Counted from the stretch's first letter, positions 8,999-18,487 are shown. The stretch: DNA of 64,000 nt from Cryobacterium sp. GrIS_2_6 (GCF_035984545.1 NZ_JAXCHP010000001.1:248001-312000); one strand, 5' to 3'. The notes: generated by a model not told the origin, from the sequence alone. Program-made: numbers and translations.

Positions 8999-10582
8999 AT
9001 GAGCCTGATCAGGCTGAACGACGTCAGTGTTCGATTCGAGAAGACGCAGATCCTGCGCGACGCCTTCTTCCGGCTGGAGCCGGGCGACAGGGTCGGCCTG
9101 ATCGGCAAGAACGGGTCTGGGAAGACCACGATCCTCAAGCTCATCCTCGACCAGGTGGCACCGGACACCGGCACCGTCACGCTCGAGAGCGGTGTCTCGA
9201 TCGGGTACTTCTCGCAGTTCTCCGAACTGGACGGCTCCTCCACCATCACCGAGGTCCTGCACGGCCTCTTCGCTCCGATCAAGGCCATCGAAACCGAACT
9301 CGCGTCGATCGACGCGGCCATCGCCGTGGCCACGGACTTCGACGCCCTCCTGCACCGCCAGGCCGAACTGTTCGAGGACATGGACCGGCTCGGCGGCTGG
9401 GATTACCCGCGCCGGATCGACACGGCACTCAGCACCCTCGGTTTCAACGAGGCCCACCGCGTCTGCGCGATCGACGAGCTCTCCGGCGGCTGGCGCAACC
9501 GGGCGGCGCTTGCCAAGATCCTGCTCGAGGACCCCGACGTCCTGCTCCTCGACGAGCCCACCAACTACCTCGACGTCGCCGGCGTCGAATGGCTCGAGGC
9601 CTGGTTCCGGGACTTCCACGGTGCGGCGATCATCGTCTCGCACGACCGGAAATTCCTCGACGCCGTCGTCACCCGGATCATCGAGGTCGAGAATTTCCAC
9701 CTGCACGAGTACCCCGGCAACTTCGGCGAATACGTCATCCAGAAGCAGTTCCGGCTCAAGACGCTCGAGCAGCAGTTCGTGCACGAGTCCGAGCTCCTCG
9801 CGTTCGAGTCCGAGGGGATCTCCGACCGCAGGGAGGCGGCGAAGGCGGCGAGCCGCACCCTCGACGGCCAGCTGGCGCAGATCAAGAAGGCGAGGGCGCC
9901 GCGCCCGGTCGACCAGATCATCACGGAGATCTATCGCGGCCTGCACGTGAAGGACGTGCTCTGCCGGGTCGAGGGCCTCAGCAAGTCCTATGGTGACAAG
10001 GCCCTGTTCTCCGACCTGAGCTTCGAGGTCCGGCGCGGGAACAGGATCGTTGTGCTCGGCGCCAACGGCAGTGGCAAGACGACCCTGCTGCGGGTTCTCG
10101 ACGGCGAGGAGAAGGCCGACTCCGGGTCCGTGACCTGGGCGGGCGGCATCGCGCCGGTCTCATACAACCAGGTCCTCGCCGAGCTCGACGAGAAGGACAC
10201 CGTCACGCACGCGGTGAACGCCATGCCCGGCAGCCTCGCGTTCACCGCGACCCGCAAGTCGGTGAACCGTTTCCTCGCGATGTTCCAGTTCTCAGAGGCC
10301 GACCTCAAGCAGACGATCGGCAACCTGTCCGGCGGGCAGAAGGCGCGCGTCGCCATGGCGCAGTGCCTGCTCTCCGGGGCTTCGGTGCTTCTGCTCGACG
10401 AACCGACCAACCACCTCGACCTGTCGAGCACCCAGGTGATGGAGCGGGCCCTCGTGCACTTCCCCGGCGCTGTCGTCGTGGTCAGCCATGACCGGTTCTT
10501 CACCGACAAGATCGCCAACCGGTTCCTGGTCTTCGGCAGCGAGGCCGCGGAGCCGGGCGAGATCGAGGTCAGGGTCGCCTGA
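8999..10582 (+). CDS. ABC-F family ATPase (ribosome-associated type)
   Basis: 527 residues with two nucleotide-binding domains and no membrane segment. The first has Walker A GKNGSGKTT, signature LSGGWRNR and DEPTNYLD; the second has GANGSGKTT, LSGGQKAR and DEPTNHLD. A charged linker (about 250-310) joins them, as in ABC-F proteins that act on the ribosome E-site in translation rescue or antibiotic protection. Which subfamily cannot be decided here. The ribosome site AGAGGA lies eight bases before the ATG, and a TAGACT box stands near 8940. Confidence 0.9.
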   Translation: MSLIRLNDVSVRFEKTQILRDAFFRLEPGDRVGLIGKNGSGKTTILKLILDQVAPDTGTVTLESGVSIGYFSQFSELDGSSTITEVLHGLFAPIKAIETELASIDAAIAVATDFDALLHRQAELFEDMDRLGGWDYPRRIDTALSTLGFNEAHRVCAIDELSGGWRNRAALAKILLEDPDVLLLDEPTNYLDVAGVEWLEAWFRDFHGAAIIVSHDRKFLDAVVTRIIEVENFHLHEYPGNFGEYVIQKQFRLKTLEQQFVHESELLAFESEGISDRREAAKAASRTLDGQLAQIKKARAPRPVDQIITEIYRGLHVKDVLCRVEGLSKSYGDKALFSDLSFEVRRGNRIVVLGANGSGKTTLLRVLDGEEKADSGSVTWAGGIAPVSYNQVLAELDEKDTVTHAVNAMPGSLAFTATRKSVNRFLAMFQFSEADLKQTIGNLSGGQKARVAMAQCLLSGASVLLLDEPTNHLDLSSTQVMERALVHFPGAVVVVSHDRFFTDKIANRFLVFGSEAAEPGEIEVRVA

Positions 10583-10602
10583 CCCCGCCGGAAACGACCC
10601 GC

Positions 10603-12729
10603 TTACATCAGGCCGAGCGCCCCGAGGGCGAAGCGAATGGCCGGGGCGATATGGGTCGAATACGCGGCAGTCATGTGCACGGTGTCGTACTTGGTCGGAA
10701 TCGTGCCCGCGAACGCCGGGCAGGCGCCGTTGTAACAGCTGAACGGCAGCGAGGACACGAAGAAGCTGCCGGTTCCGTTCAACGCGCTGGTCGCCGCCGC
10801 GAAGTCCTGCCAGGCCTGGTCGATGCCCGTGTTGCAGTTCTGCGGGCTCGACACCGGCGAATAGCACTGGCCGAGGCTGGCCCCGAGGGGCGGCGGCGCG
10901 AGGTACACGATCCGGCCGGCGGCGTTGTACACGGCCGCCTCCGCGGCCGTCGACGCGACGAGGGTCTCCGCGGAGAGGGCGGTCCGGTCGGGCGTCTTGC
11001 CGAGGGCGTACGCGTTCGAGATCACGACGAGCCGCGGGTTGTCGGCCACGATGCGCTGGGCGACGTCCTGTTTGCGCTGGGGGCAGGCATCCATCACGCC
11101 GGCGCCGTCGTTCTGCACGGGCACGGCCGTGAACCGGCAGCCGTACAGGCCGATCGTGGTGATCTTCCACTGCCCGTTGCTGCCCTCCGCGATCGCCTTG
11201 AAGGCGGGGGCATAGGCAAGGGCCGTGGAGTCGCCAACGAGGTACATTCGATTCGGGGCGTCCGAGCTGCCCCAGGTGCAGCCGTCGAAGCTCGGCGTGC
11301 TTCCGACATCGAAGCAGCCCCTGGCCGGGTTGTTCTTCGACGTCGTCGTGATCGCGTCGTCGAGGGTGGGGGAGAGGTCGCCCGGCCACGCGGTCGACGA
11401 GGCAGCCGCGCCGAGATCGGCCTGCAGCTGGGCTGTCGGGTCCTCCACCGGGCCGGGCGCCGCGATGGGTGCTGCCGGGGAACTCGTGCCGTGCAGGGTG
11501 ACCTGGGCGCTGACACCGATCACGGTCGCGATCACGAACAGGCTCAGCCCGGCAAGAATGAATTGGGAGCCGAACTTCTCCCGCCAGGTGCGCCAGGCGA
11601 GGCGGCTGGATTCCGCTGAGCCGCCGAACCGGTGCAGCCACGGTGACCGGTGCAGTGGCTGCTCGATGAGGTAGTACGACACGATCGAGAGCGCGAGGAT
11701 CATGCCGAGGATGACCGGGACGCTGAGCGTGGGGTCGGCCATCAGCAGGAACACCATCACCGGGAAGTGCCAGAGGTACAGCGAGTACGAGAGGTCGCCG
11801 ATCCAGACGCTGAGCGGGTTCGTGAGCGGGAACAGGTAGTGCTGCGGGCCGGTGATGCCGCCGATGATCACGAGGGCGGTCGCGGCGACGGGGACGGCTG
11901 CCCAGGGCCCTGGAAAGGCGAGGGTGTCGTCGATCAGGAAGAAGCCGGCCAGGATCGCGAGCAGTCCTGCCCAGCCGAGGAGCCCGCGCAGGGCGACGGG
12001 GATCCGGTGGAAGACCGGGGCGGCCGCGGCGAGCAGGGCGCCGACGCCGAGCTCCCAGACCCGGGAGAACGTGGACAGGTAGGCGGCGGACGGCGTGGTC
12101 GCGCTCTCACCGAGGGCATAGAAAAAAGACACGACAATGACGACGACCATCACCAGGCCGAGGACGACCCTGCCGCCGCGGGCGCTCCGCAGGCGCTTCG
12201 CGCCCACGGTGAGCACGAGGAGCATCACGATCGGCCAGACGAGATAGAACTGCTCCTCGACCGAGAGCGACCAGTACGGCTGCAGCGGCGAGGCCGGGTC
12301 GCTCGCATGGAAGTAGTCCGTGCCGATGGCCGTGAAGTGCCAGTTCGCCGCGAAGACGAAGGCCCAGACGGCATCCCAGAGCGTGGAGAGCGCCCGCGTG
12401 GTGTTGAACAGGAAATGGGCGAGGACCGCCGTGGCGACCAGCACGGTCACCGCGGCCGGAGCGATCCGCCGGATGCGCCTGGCGTAGAAACGCCGGAGCG
12501 AAATCGTACCCGTCGTCTCATGGTCGCGGAGCAGGATCCCGGTGATCAGGAAGCCCGAGATGACGAAGAAGATGTCCACGCCGATGAAACCGCCGGTCGG
12601 CCACAGGATCACGTGGTTGAGCACGACCGCGACGATGGCGACGGCCCGCAGCCCCTGGATATCCCGGCGCACGGTGGTTTCGCGTGGCGGCGCCGGAGCA
12701 GGTCGCTCGGTCTTGAGTGTCGATGTCAC
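10603..12729 (-). CDS. OafA/YrhL-type acyltransferase with SGNH domain
   Basis: 708 residues. The N-terminal half is a ten- to eleven-helix acyltransferase-3 domain with DIQGLRAVAIVAVVLNH and GFIGVDIFFVISGFLI. The C-terminal third is an extracytoplasmic SGNH esterase-like domain, with the GDS block in LVGDSTALAYAPAF and the terminal His in YDTVHMTAAYS. Such proteins move acetyl or other acyl groups onto wall polysaccharides or surface glycans. The GTG start has AGGGAGA four bases upstream; an ATG 17 codons earlier lacks a ribosome site. Converges on the ABC-F gene with a 20-base gap. Confidence 0.87.
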   Translation of the reverse strand: MTSTLKTERPAPAPPRETTVRRDIQGLRAVAIVAVVLNHVILWPTGGFIGVDIFFVISGFLITGILLRDHETTGTISLRRFYARRIRRIAPAAVTVLVATAVLAHFLFNTTRALSTLWDAVWAFVFAANWHFTAIGTDYFHASDPASPLQPYWSLSVEEQFYLVWPIVMLLVLTVGAKRLRSARGGRVVLGLVMVVVIVVSFFYALGESATTPSAAYLSTFSRVWELGVGALLAAAAPVFHRIPVALRGLLGWAGLLAILAGFFLIDDTLAFPGPWAAVPVAATALVIIGGITGPQHYLFPLTNPLSVWIGDLSYSLYLWHFPVMVFLLMADPTLSVPVILGMILALSIVSYYLIEQPLHRSPWLHRFGGSAESSRLAWRTWREKFGSQFILAGLSLFVIATVIGVSAQVTLHGTSSPAAPIAAPGPVEDPTAQLQADLGAAASSTAWPGDLSPTLDDAITTTSKNNPARGCFDVGSTPSFDGCTWGSSDAPNRMYLVGDSTALAYAPAFKAIAEGSNGQWKITTIGLYGCRFTAVPVQNDGAGVMDACPQRKQDVAQRIVADNPRLVVISNAYALGKTPDRTALSAETLVASTAAEAAVYNAAGRIVYLAPPPLGASLGQCYSPVSSPQNCNTGIDQAWQDFAAATSALNGTGSFFVSSLPFSCYNGACPAFAGTIPTKYDTVHMTAAYSTHIAPAIRFALGALGLM

Positions 12730-12817
12730 GGGTCTCCCTGGTTCTGAATGCCCGGGGAGTTTACCGGAAGGATGTGTCATCGCGGATGCGTGCGCGGCTC
12801 CCGGAACGCGCGCGGAC

Positions 12818-14968
12818 TCAGGAACGCAGTGCCAGGGCGAACGGAAGCACCGCAGAGGTGCCCGCCCGGCGCAGCAGCCGCCCGGCGACGGTGAGGGTCC
12901 ACCGGCTGTCGGCGAGGTCGTCGATCAGCAGGACCGGCTTTCCGGCGAAGGGCGCCAGGGACGCGGCGAGTTCTGGCCCGACCTCGAAACGGTTCCACAC
13001 CGCGGCGAGGCGATAGGCGCTGTTCCCGCCGCTGCCGCCTTCGGGCCCGCCGCCGACGAGGTCCAGGGAGCCGATCCAGGGCAGGCGCCCGGCCTCCGAC
13101 AGGGCGCGGGCGACCGAGGCGACGAGAAGCGGATGCCGCCGCGACGGCATGCTGATCACCGCGGCCGGTCGTTCGTCCCAATTCCAGTCGGCGAGCACCC
13201 GTACGCAGGCGCTTGTCATCGCGGCGGTCGCCGGGGCATCCGCCGCCTGGACTGCGAAGAGGTCGCGGAGGGGTCCGCCCCAGCCGAGGTCGGTGAGCCG
13301 GGCGAGGGCGCGGCCCGCGGCGAGACGCTCGCCAACCGGGATGTTGCCGCGCACGTCGACCCCGAGACTCGCCACCCCGGTCGGCCACTGGGCGCGGGGT
13401 TCGAGTTCGACGCCGACCCGGTCGAGCGAGGCGGCGGCTGCCGAGGCCGCCGCTACGGCGACGTCGGACGGGTACCAGGCCGCCGTGCAGTTGTCGCAAC
13501 GGCCGCAGGGCACCGCGCTGTCGTCGTCGAGGGCGCGCTGCAGGAACTCCATCCTGCAGCCGGTCGTGCGTTCGTAGTCAATCATCGACTGCTGTTCGGC
13601 GAGCCGGGCTGCCGCGATGCGCTCGTAGCGCACCTGGTCGTAGACCCAGGGGTGCCCGGTCGATACCCAGCCGCCGGTGACCCTGCGCACGGCGCCGTCG
13701 ACGTCGAGGACCTTGAGCAGCAGTTCGAGGGGGGACCGCTTGAGGTCGACGCGCGCCTCGAGCGCCGGCGTCGAGAGAGGGCGACCACCCGCGTCGCCGA
13801 GGGCGCCGAGCACGGCCTCCGCCTTGTGCTCGCTCGGCATCGACGAGGTCGCGAAGTACTGCCAGATCGCCTCGTCCTCGATACCGGGGAGCAGGAGAAC
13901 GTCGGCGTTCTCGGTCGCGCGCCCGGCGCGACCGACCTGCTGGTAGTACGCGACGGGGGAGGATGGGGCGCCCAGGTGCAGCACGAAACCGAGGTCCGGC
14001 TTGTCGAAGCCCATGCCGAGGGCACTTGTGGCGACGAGGGCCTTGACCTCGTTGCGCTTGAGCATCCCCTCGGACTCCTCGCGTTCCGCGGTGTCGGTCT
14101 GGCCGGTGTACGCGCGCACGGCATGGCCGGCCTCGCGCAACAGGCGCGCGGTGTCCTCGGCCGCTGAGACGGTGAGGGTGTAGATGATGCCGCTGCCGGG
14201 CAGCTCGTCGATGTGGCTGAGCAGCCAGGCGAGCCGGGCTCGCGAGTCGGGCAGCCGAAGCACGCCGAGCCGGAGAGAGGCTCGGGCGAGCGGCCCGCGG
14301 ATGGTGACGACGCCGGGCCCCGCGGCCTGACCTGTTGCCGGCGCCGCCGGTGCGAGCTGCTCCGCGACGTCCGTCACGACGCGGCTGTTCGCCGTTGCGG
14401 TCGTCGCGAGGACCGGCACCCCGGACGGCATCGTCGCGATGAGGTCGCGCAGCCGCCGGTAGTCCGGGCGGAAGTCATGACCCCAGTCGGAAATGCAGTG
14501 CGCTTCGTCGACGACGAGCAGGCCGACGCGACTGATGAGCGCGGGCAGCTGCTCGTCGCGGAAGGAGGGGTTGTTCAGTCGCTCGGGGGAGACCAGAAGC
14601 ACGTCGACCTCATCCCTCCGCAGCTGTTCGATCACCCCGGCCCACTCGTGCGCGTTCGAGGAGTTGATCGACACGGCACGCACGCCGGCGCGCGCCGCCG
14701 CGGCGACCTGGTCCCGCATGAGGGCGAGCAGCGGCGAGACGAGGATGGTGGGGCCTGCGCCCTGGCGGCGCAGCAGCAGGGTCGCGACGAAGTACACCGC
14801 GGACTTTCCCCAGCCGGTGCGCTGCACGACGAGCGCGCGGCGGCGGTCGTCGACGAGGGTGGAGATGGCCTCGAACTGCCCGTCGTGGAAGTCGGCGTCG
14901 TCGCGCCCGACCAGGGTGCGGAGAATCTCACGGGCGGATGCGCGGGTATCGGTCCGGATGTCGGTCAT
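12818..14968 (-). CDS. recQ: RecQ family DNA helicase with phosphoribosyltransferase-like tail
   Basis: 716 residues. Helicase motifs run in order: Walker A QRTGWGKSAVYF, DEAHCISDWGHDFRPDYRRL, TATANSRV, ATSALGMGFDKPD and QQVGRAGR. A zinc-binding region with CRMEF and CGRCDNC follows (about 485-515). The last 120 residues look like a ComF-type phosphoribosyltransferase fold: VISMPSRRHP and VLLIDDLADSRWTLTVAG, the latter resembling the PRPP loop. This tail occurs in other actinobacterial RecQ proteins to my knowledge. The enzyme unwinds DNA 3'-5' in recombination repair. Divergent from the next gene with only 59 bases between. Confidence 0.92.
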   Translation of the reverse strand: MTDIRTDTRASAREILRTLVGRDDADFHDGQFEAISTLVDDRRRALVVQRTGWGKSAVYFVATLLLRRQGAGPTILVSPLLALMRDQVAAAARAGVRAVSINSSNAHEWAGVIEQLRRDEVDVLLVSPERLNNPSFRDEQLPALISRVGLLVVDEAHCISDWGHDFRPDYRRLRDLIATMPSGVPVLATTATANSRVVTDVAEQLAPAAPATGQAAGPGVVTIRGPLARASLRLGVLRLPDSRARLAWLLSHIDELPGSGIIYTLTVSAAEDTARLLREAGHAVRAYTGQTDTAEREESEGMLKRNEVKALVATSALGMGFDKPDLGFVLHLGAPSSPVAYYQQVGRAGRATENADVLLLPGIEDEAIWQYFATSSMPSEHKAEAVLGALGDAGGRPLSTPALEARVDLKRSPLELLLKVLDVDGAVRRVTGGWVSTGHPWVYDQVRYERIAAARLAEQQSMIDYERTTGCRMEFLQRALDDDSAVPCGRCDNCTAAWYPSDVAVAAASAAAASLDRVGVELEPRAQWPTGVASLGVDVRGNIPVGERLAAGRALARLTDLGWGGPLRDLFAVQAADAPATAAMTSACVRVLADWNWDERPAAVISMPSRRHPLLVASVARALSEAGRLPWIGSLDLVGGGPEGGSGGNSAYRLAAVWNRFEVGPELAASLAPFAGKPVLLIDDLADSRWTLTVAGRLLRRAGTSAVLPFALALRS

Positions 14969-15015
14969 CCTCCCAGCTTCGCAGGTGCCGCTGACAGTTC
15001 TGCCGGGACGCTCGG

Positions 15016-15021
15016 TAGGCT
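15016..15021 (+). promoter_or_regulatory. Likely leaderless -10 box
   Basis: TAGGCT ends six bases before the GTG of the next gene. CTGACA stands 19 bases upstream as a possible -35. Confidence 0.5.
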
Positions 15022-15027
15022 CGCAAC

Positions 15028-15750
15028 GTGAAGGTCACCCAGGAACTCGAATCCCGCATGCACCCCGACGCGATCGCCGGCTTTCGGCTCATGCTCGCCG
15101 AGGCCCGCGTGAGGGACACGATCCTGCTGCCCGAGCGGGCGATGCAGCGGATGGTGGGACACGTGCAGTGGATCCTGCGCCGGGTGGGTGCCGACGGCAT
15201 CCACCTCACCGATGCCGGCTACCTGCCGCCGGTCGATGTGCTCGCGGCGTCGACGGAGCTCGACTGGGGCTGGCCCGTGACGGTCAACCGTGAGGTGCAC
15301 ATGCTCCCGCTGCAGGAGCTGCGTGACCACCTCCGCCGGGTCGGGCTACTGCGGGTGACCAAGGGACGGCTCGTGCTCACGAGCAGGGGTCGCGCACTCG
15401 CCGAAAACCCGCGCGAGCTCTGGTGGCACCTCGCGCGCACCATCCGCACGAGCCGCTCGCCCGTCGAGGCGGACGCCACGAGCCTCCTCCTGGTGCTCAT
15501 CGCCCGGCGGGGGTTCACGGAGGTCGCCCTGTTCAAGCAGGCGCTCGCGCTCGGCCTCGAGACCATCGGCTGGGGGCAGAAGAACGGCGAGCGTTTGTCG
15601 CCGGATGCCGCGTTCCAGGTCGTGCTCCCCAAGTGGCGCCTCTTCAACCACCTCGGGGTCTTCGAGAAGAAGCCCCGCGACTACCTGAACTGGACGATCA
15701 CCCCCGGCGGGGCCGCCTTCGCCCGCGCGGCCCTGCAGAGCGAGGTCTAG
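15028..15750 (+). CDS. Uncharacterised protein with winged-helix-like segment
   Basis: 240 residues, not recognised. It is soluble, with no signal peptide or membrane segment. The middle (about 92-130) has LQELRDHLRRVGLLRVTKGRLVLTSRG split over two lines of a helix-helix-strand-strand pattern, as in winged-helix domains. The C-terminal half has a second helix-rich unit ending LNWTITPGGAAFARAAL. The GTG start is fixed by the adjacent -10 box. It could be a DNA-binding protein related to plasmid- or transposon-type conserved proteins, but there is no firm evidence. Confidence 0.6.
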   Translation: MKVTQELESRMHPDAIAGFRLMLAEARVRDTILLPERAMQRMVGHVQWILRRVGADGIHLTDAGYLPPVDVLAASTELDWGWPVTVNREVHMLPLQELRDHLRRVGLLRVTKGRLVLTSRGRALAENPRELWWHLARTIRTSRSPVEADATSLLLVLIARRGFTEVALFKQALALGLETIGWGQKNGERLSPDAAFQVVLPKWRLFNHLGVFEKKPRDYLNWTITPGGAAFARAALQSEV

Positions 15751-15781
15751 CCGCGGAACACCCGCGCTCGCCGGCTGCCGC

Positions 15782-16414
15782 TCAGGCCGCGATGCCCGAC
15801 CCGATCGTCGTGAGGAAGAGCGGCACGAGGGCGGCGAACTTGGCGAAGGTGACCAGCGTCGTGACGACGACGATGCCGGTCCAGACCCAGATCGGGGTCA
15901 GGCCGCGGCCCGCCTGGTTACGCACGACGATCGAGCGGCCGATCACGTAGATACCGGAGCAGAGGAAGGTCCAGGCCCAGTGGAACGGGCGGGTGAACCC
16001 GTCGGCGAGCAGCCGGCGCCGGTCGAAGTAGGCGAGGGTGACCGACGCCGCGTAGACGGCGATGCTGAGGAGCTGGCTGAGGACATCCGTCGCCGACGTC
16101 GTCGTGCCGGTGGAGCCCTCCGACAGCCCCCGGTTGAAGTCCGCGGTGAGGTCGGTCGACGCCACGTTGATGAGCGACAGGAGCGGCAGCAGCGTGATGA
16201 TCCAGATGGCCGCGGTGTAGACGGGCGTGTCCGGTGAGAGGACCCTGGTCGGAGCGAGGTGCCCGTAGACGGGAGGCTCGGGATAGTGCAGGTCCGTGGT
16301 CCAGGCCGCGCCGTTCCACCAGCGCTGGCGAGGGGATCCTGCGGGGTCCGGATACCAGCCCGCCGCGGGAGCCGCCGCGGGCAGGGGAATGTAATTGCCT
16401 GATCCGTCGGTCAT
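15782..16414 (-). CDS. DUF2510 domain membrane protein
   Basis: 210 residues. The N-terminal 45 residues hold the short DUF2510 motif GWYPDPAGSPRQRWWNGAAW, common in actinobacterial membrane proteins. Four hydrophobic segments follow (about 65-85, 108-128, 140-158 and 175-195), separated by short loops. A purine-rich GGGGGC lies three bases before the ATG. No function is known; the domain is thought to serve interactions at the membrane. Confidence 0.78.
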   Translation of the reverse strand: MTDGSGNYIPLPAAAPAAGWYPDPAGSPRQRWWNGAAWTTDLHYPEPPVYGHLAPTRVLSPDTPVYTAAIWIITLLPLLSLINVASTDLTADFNRGLSEGSTGTTTSATDVLSQLLSIAVYAASVTLAYFDRRRLLADGFTRPFHWAWTFLCSGIYVIGRSIVVRNQAGRGLTPIWVWTGIVVVTTLVTFAKFAALVPLFLTTIGSGIAA

Positions 16415-16456
16415 TGTGCCCCCACTTAGTCGAGTGCGGCCAGTCTAGGGCCTCCG

Positions 16457-16980
16457 CTACGGGACCAGGGGGAAATCGCGGACCTGGCCCGGGGAGAGCC
16501 AGGCGTCCTGGCCCTCCACCCGTACCCGGATCGGCGGGGCACCGCCGGCGCTGAGTGTCACGCGCAGGTTCGTCGACGTGAGCTCGAGCAGGATCGGGTG
16601 GTCCCGGTAGTTGATGCTGAACGAGAACGCACCGAGCTCCGCGGGGAGTACGGGGTGGAGCCAGAGGATGTCGTCGCGGATCTCGAGGCCGCTGTACCAC
16701 CGCACCATCATGTCCACTGACCCCGCGATCGCGCCGAGGTGGATGCCCTCATGGGTGGTGCCGCCCTGGATGTCGGCGAGGTCGCTGTCCAGGGCCCTGG
16801 TCAGGAACTGCCAGGAGCGCTCCCGGTCGCGACGGGCCTCCACCCAGGAATGCACGACGTCGTTCAGGGTCGACCCGTGCGTGGACCGCGCCCCTAGAAG
16901 TCCACCGTGGCGACGATGGATCAGGTCGAGCAGGCCGAGGTCGCCGTAGCGAGCGCGATACCCGGTCCGCGCCATCAGCC
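16457..16980 (-). pseudogene. Remnant of a GH65 disaccharide phosphorylase (C-terminal end only)
   Basis: The intact part encodes ARSTHGSTLN, DIQGGTTHEGIHLGAIAG, DILWLHPVLPAELG and a terminal beta-sheet ending SPGQVRDFPLVP. This is the last fifth of kojibiose/maltose/trehalose phosphorylase-type proteins, which are normally 750-800 residues. Just upstream the expected TVDFY-type strand is present but in another frame (VATVDF, about 16897-16914) and runs into a stop, so a frameshift separates it. Further upstream the gene is gone and the M18 aminopeptidase begins. The catalytic part is missing, so no enzyme can be made. Confidence 0.78.
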
Positions 16981-17025
16981 AGGCGGTCGTGCATGCCCGT
17001 CGTCGGCCGGTGCTTGGATAGGGGG

Positions 17026-18378
17026 ATGACCTTTGCACCGGATTCGCACCCAGAGTACATCGACGACCTCGCCGGCTTCATCGCAGCGTCGCCGTCCTCG
17101 TACCACGCCGCCGCGGAACTCGAACGAAGGCTCGAGGCCGGTGGATTCACCCGGCTCGACGAGCGCAACGAGTGGCCGGGCAGCGCGGGCAGCACGGTCG
17201 GCGCGAACGCGGCCGTGGCCAGGCGGCACTTCATTGTGCGCGACGGCGCGGTCGTCGCCTGGGTTCAGCCGGCTGGGGCCGGCCCGGTGTCGCCGTTCCG
17301 CATCCTCGGTGCCCACACCGATTCCCCCGGCTTCAAGCTCAAGCCGAAGCCGACCATCGGCAACCGGGGCTGGCTGCAGGCCGGCGTCGAGGTCTACGGC
17401 GGCCCGCTGCTCAACTCCTGGCTCGACCGCGAGCTCGAACTCGCCGGGCGCCTCGTCACCCGCGACGGCACAGAGCACCTCGTGCGCACCGGCCCGTTCC
17501 TGCGCATCCCGCAGCTCGCCATCCACCTCGACCGAGACGCCAACAACGGTCTCACCCTCGACCGCCAACGCCACCTGAACCCGGTCTACGGGGTCGGCGA
17601 CCTCGATGCCGCGGACCTGCTCGCCCACCTCGCCGGCCTGGCCGGGCTTGAGGCGGCGGATGTGGCCGGTTACGACCTCCTCACCGCCGACTCCGCTGCC
17701 CCCGCGCGCTTCGGCCTCGGCAACGTGCTCTTCGCCGCCGGACGCCTCGACAACCTGTCGTCCGTGCACGCGGGACTGGTCGCGCTCCTCGCGGTCACGG
17801 ACGATGGCTCGGCCGGTGTCGACGCCGCCGCGGGCGTAGTCCAGAGCACGAGTGTCCTCGCCGCCTTCGACCACGAGGAACTCGGTTCCCAGACCCGCTC
17901 CGGCGCGAGCGGACCGCTCCTCGACGATGTCCTGACCCGGATCGGGGCCGGACTCGGCGCATCCGCCTCGGACAAGCTGCGCGCGTACGCCGCCTCGTGG
18001 TGCCTCTCGGCCGACGCCGGGCACCTCGTGCACCCGAACTATCCCGAGAAGCACGACCCGGCGAACCTGCCGGTCCCTGGCGCGGGCCCGTTGCTCAAGA
18101 TCAACGCGACGCAGCGCTACGCCACGGATGCCGCCGGCGCCGCACTCTGGGCCCGCACCTGCGCGCAGGCGGGCGTGGCCTACCAGGAGTTCGTCTCGAA
18201 CAACACGGTCCCGTGCGGCTCGACGATCGGCCCGCTCACCGCGACCCGGCTCGGCATCCACACGGTCGACGTCGGCATCGGGCTCCTGTCGATGCATTCG
18301 GCCCGCGAACTCTGCCACGTGGCCGACCCGGTCGCACTCAGCGCGGCGATCGGCGCCTTCTTCGCTCCTGGGGAGTGA
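17026..18378 (+). CDS. M18 family aminopeptidase
   Basis: 450 residues. Conserved blocks appear in order: GAHTDSPGFKLKPKP (metal His and Asp), NNGLTLDRQRHLNPV, AFDHEELGSQTRSGA (catalytic and metal Glu), SADAGHLVHPNYPEKHDP, and CGSTIGPLTATRLGI with VDVGIGLLSMHSARE at the end. The enzyme is a cytosolic dinuclear-zinc aminopeptidase that prefers acidic N-terminal residues and forms a dodecameric shell. The ATG was chosen by alignment of the family start; it has no leader with a ribosome site, and a weak TTGGAT box lies six bases upstream. It abuts the truncated GH65 remnant. Confidence 0.93.
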   Translation: MTFAPDSHPEYIDDLAGFIAASPSSYHAAAELERRLEAGGFTRLDERNEWPGSAGSTVGANAAVARRHFIVRDGAVVAWVQPAGAGPVSPFRILGAHTDSPGFKLKPKPTIGNRGWLQAGVEVYGGPLLNSWLDRELELAGRLVTRDGTEHLVRTGPFLRIPQLAIHLDRDANNGLTLDRQRHLNPVYGVGDLDAADLLAHLAGLAGLEAADVAGYDLLTADSAAPARFGLGNVLFAAGRLDNLSSVHAGLVALLAVTDDGSAGVDAAAGVVQSTSVLAAFDHEELGSQTRSGASGPLLDDVLTRIGAGLGASASDKLRAYAASWCLSADAGHLVHPNYPEKHDPANLPVPGAGPLLKINATQRYATDAAGAALWARTCAQAGVAYQEFVSNNTVPCGSTIGPLTATRLGIHTVDVGIGLLSMHSARELCHVADPVALSAAIGAFFAPGE

Positions 18379-18410
18379 CGACGGCCCGACGACGGGGTAG
18401 CGGATACTTC

Positions 18411-18452
18411 CACTATCGGATATCCTCACTATCAGATAGTTCGTCTATCTGA
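18411..18452. promoter_or_regulatory. Three CTATCNGA direct repeats, candidate operator
   Basis: CTATCGGA, CTATCAGA and CTATCTGA start exactly 16 bases apart (18413, 18429, 18445). The middle copy is the centre of a palindrome ACTATCAGATAGT, and GATAG-n5-CTATC follows. The array lies in the 190-base gap before the stub gene and MerR gene, where a repressor would block transcription. Confidence 0.55.
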
Positions 18453-18487
18453 CGGGACGGTCGTGTGCCGTCCAGAAGGAGAATCCC

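Noticed and set aside
12730..12780. ATG start 17 codons upstream for the acyltransferase
   Set aside because: No ribosome site before it, whereas the GTG has AGGGAGA at proper distance.
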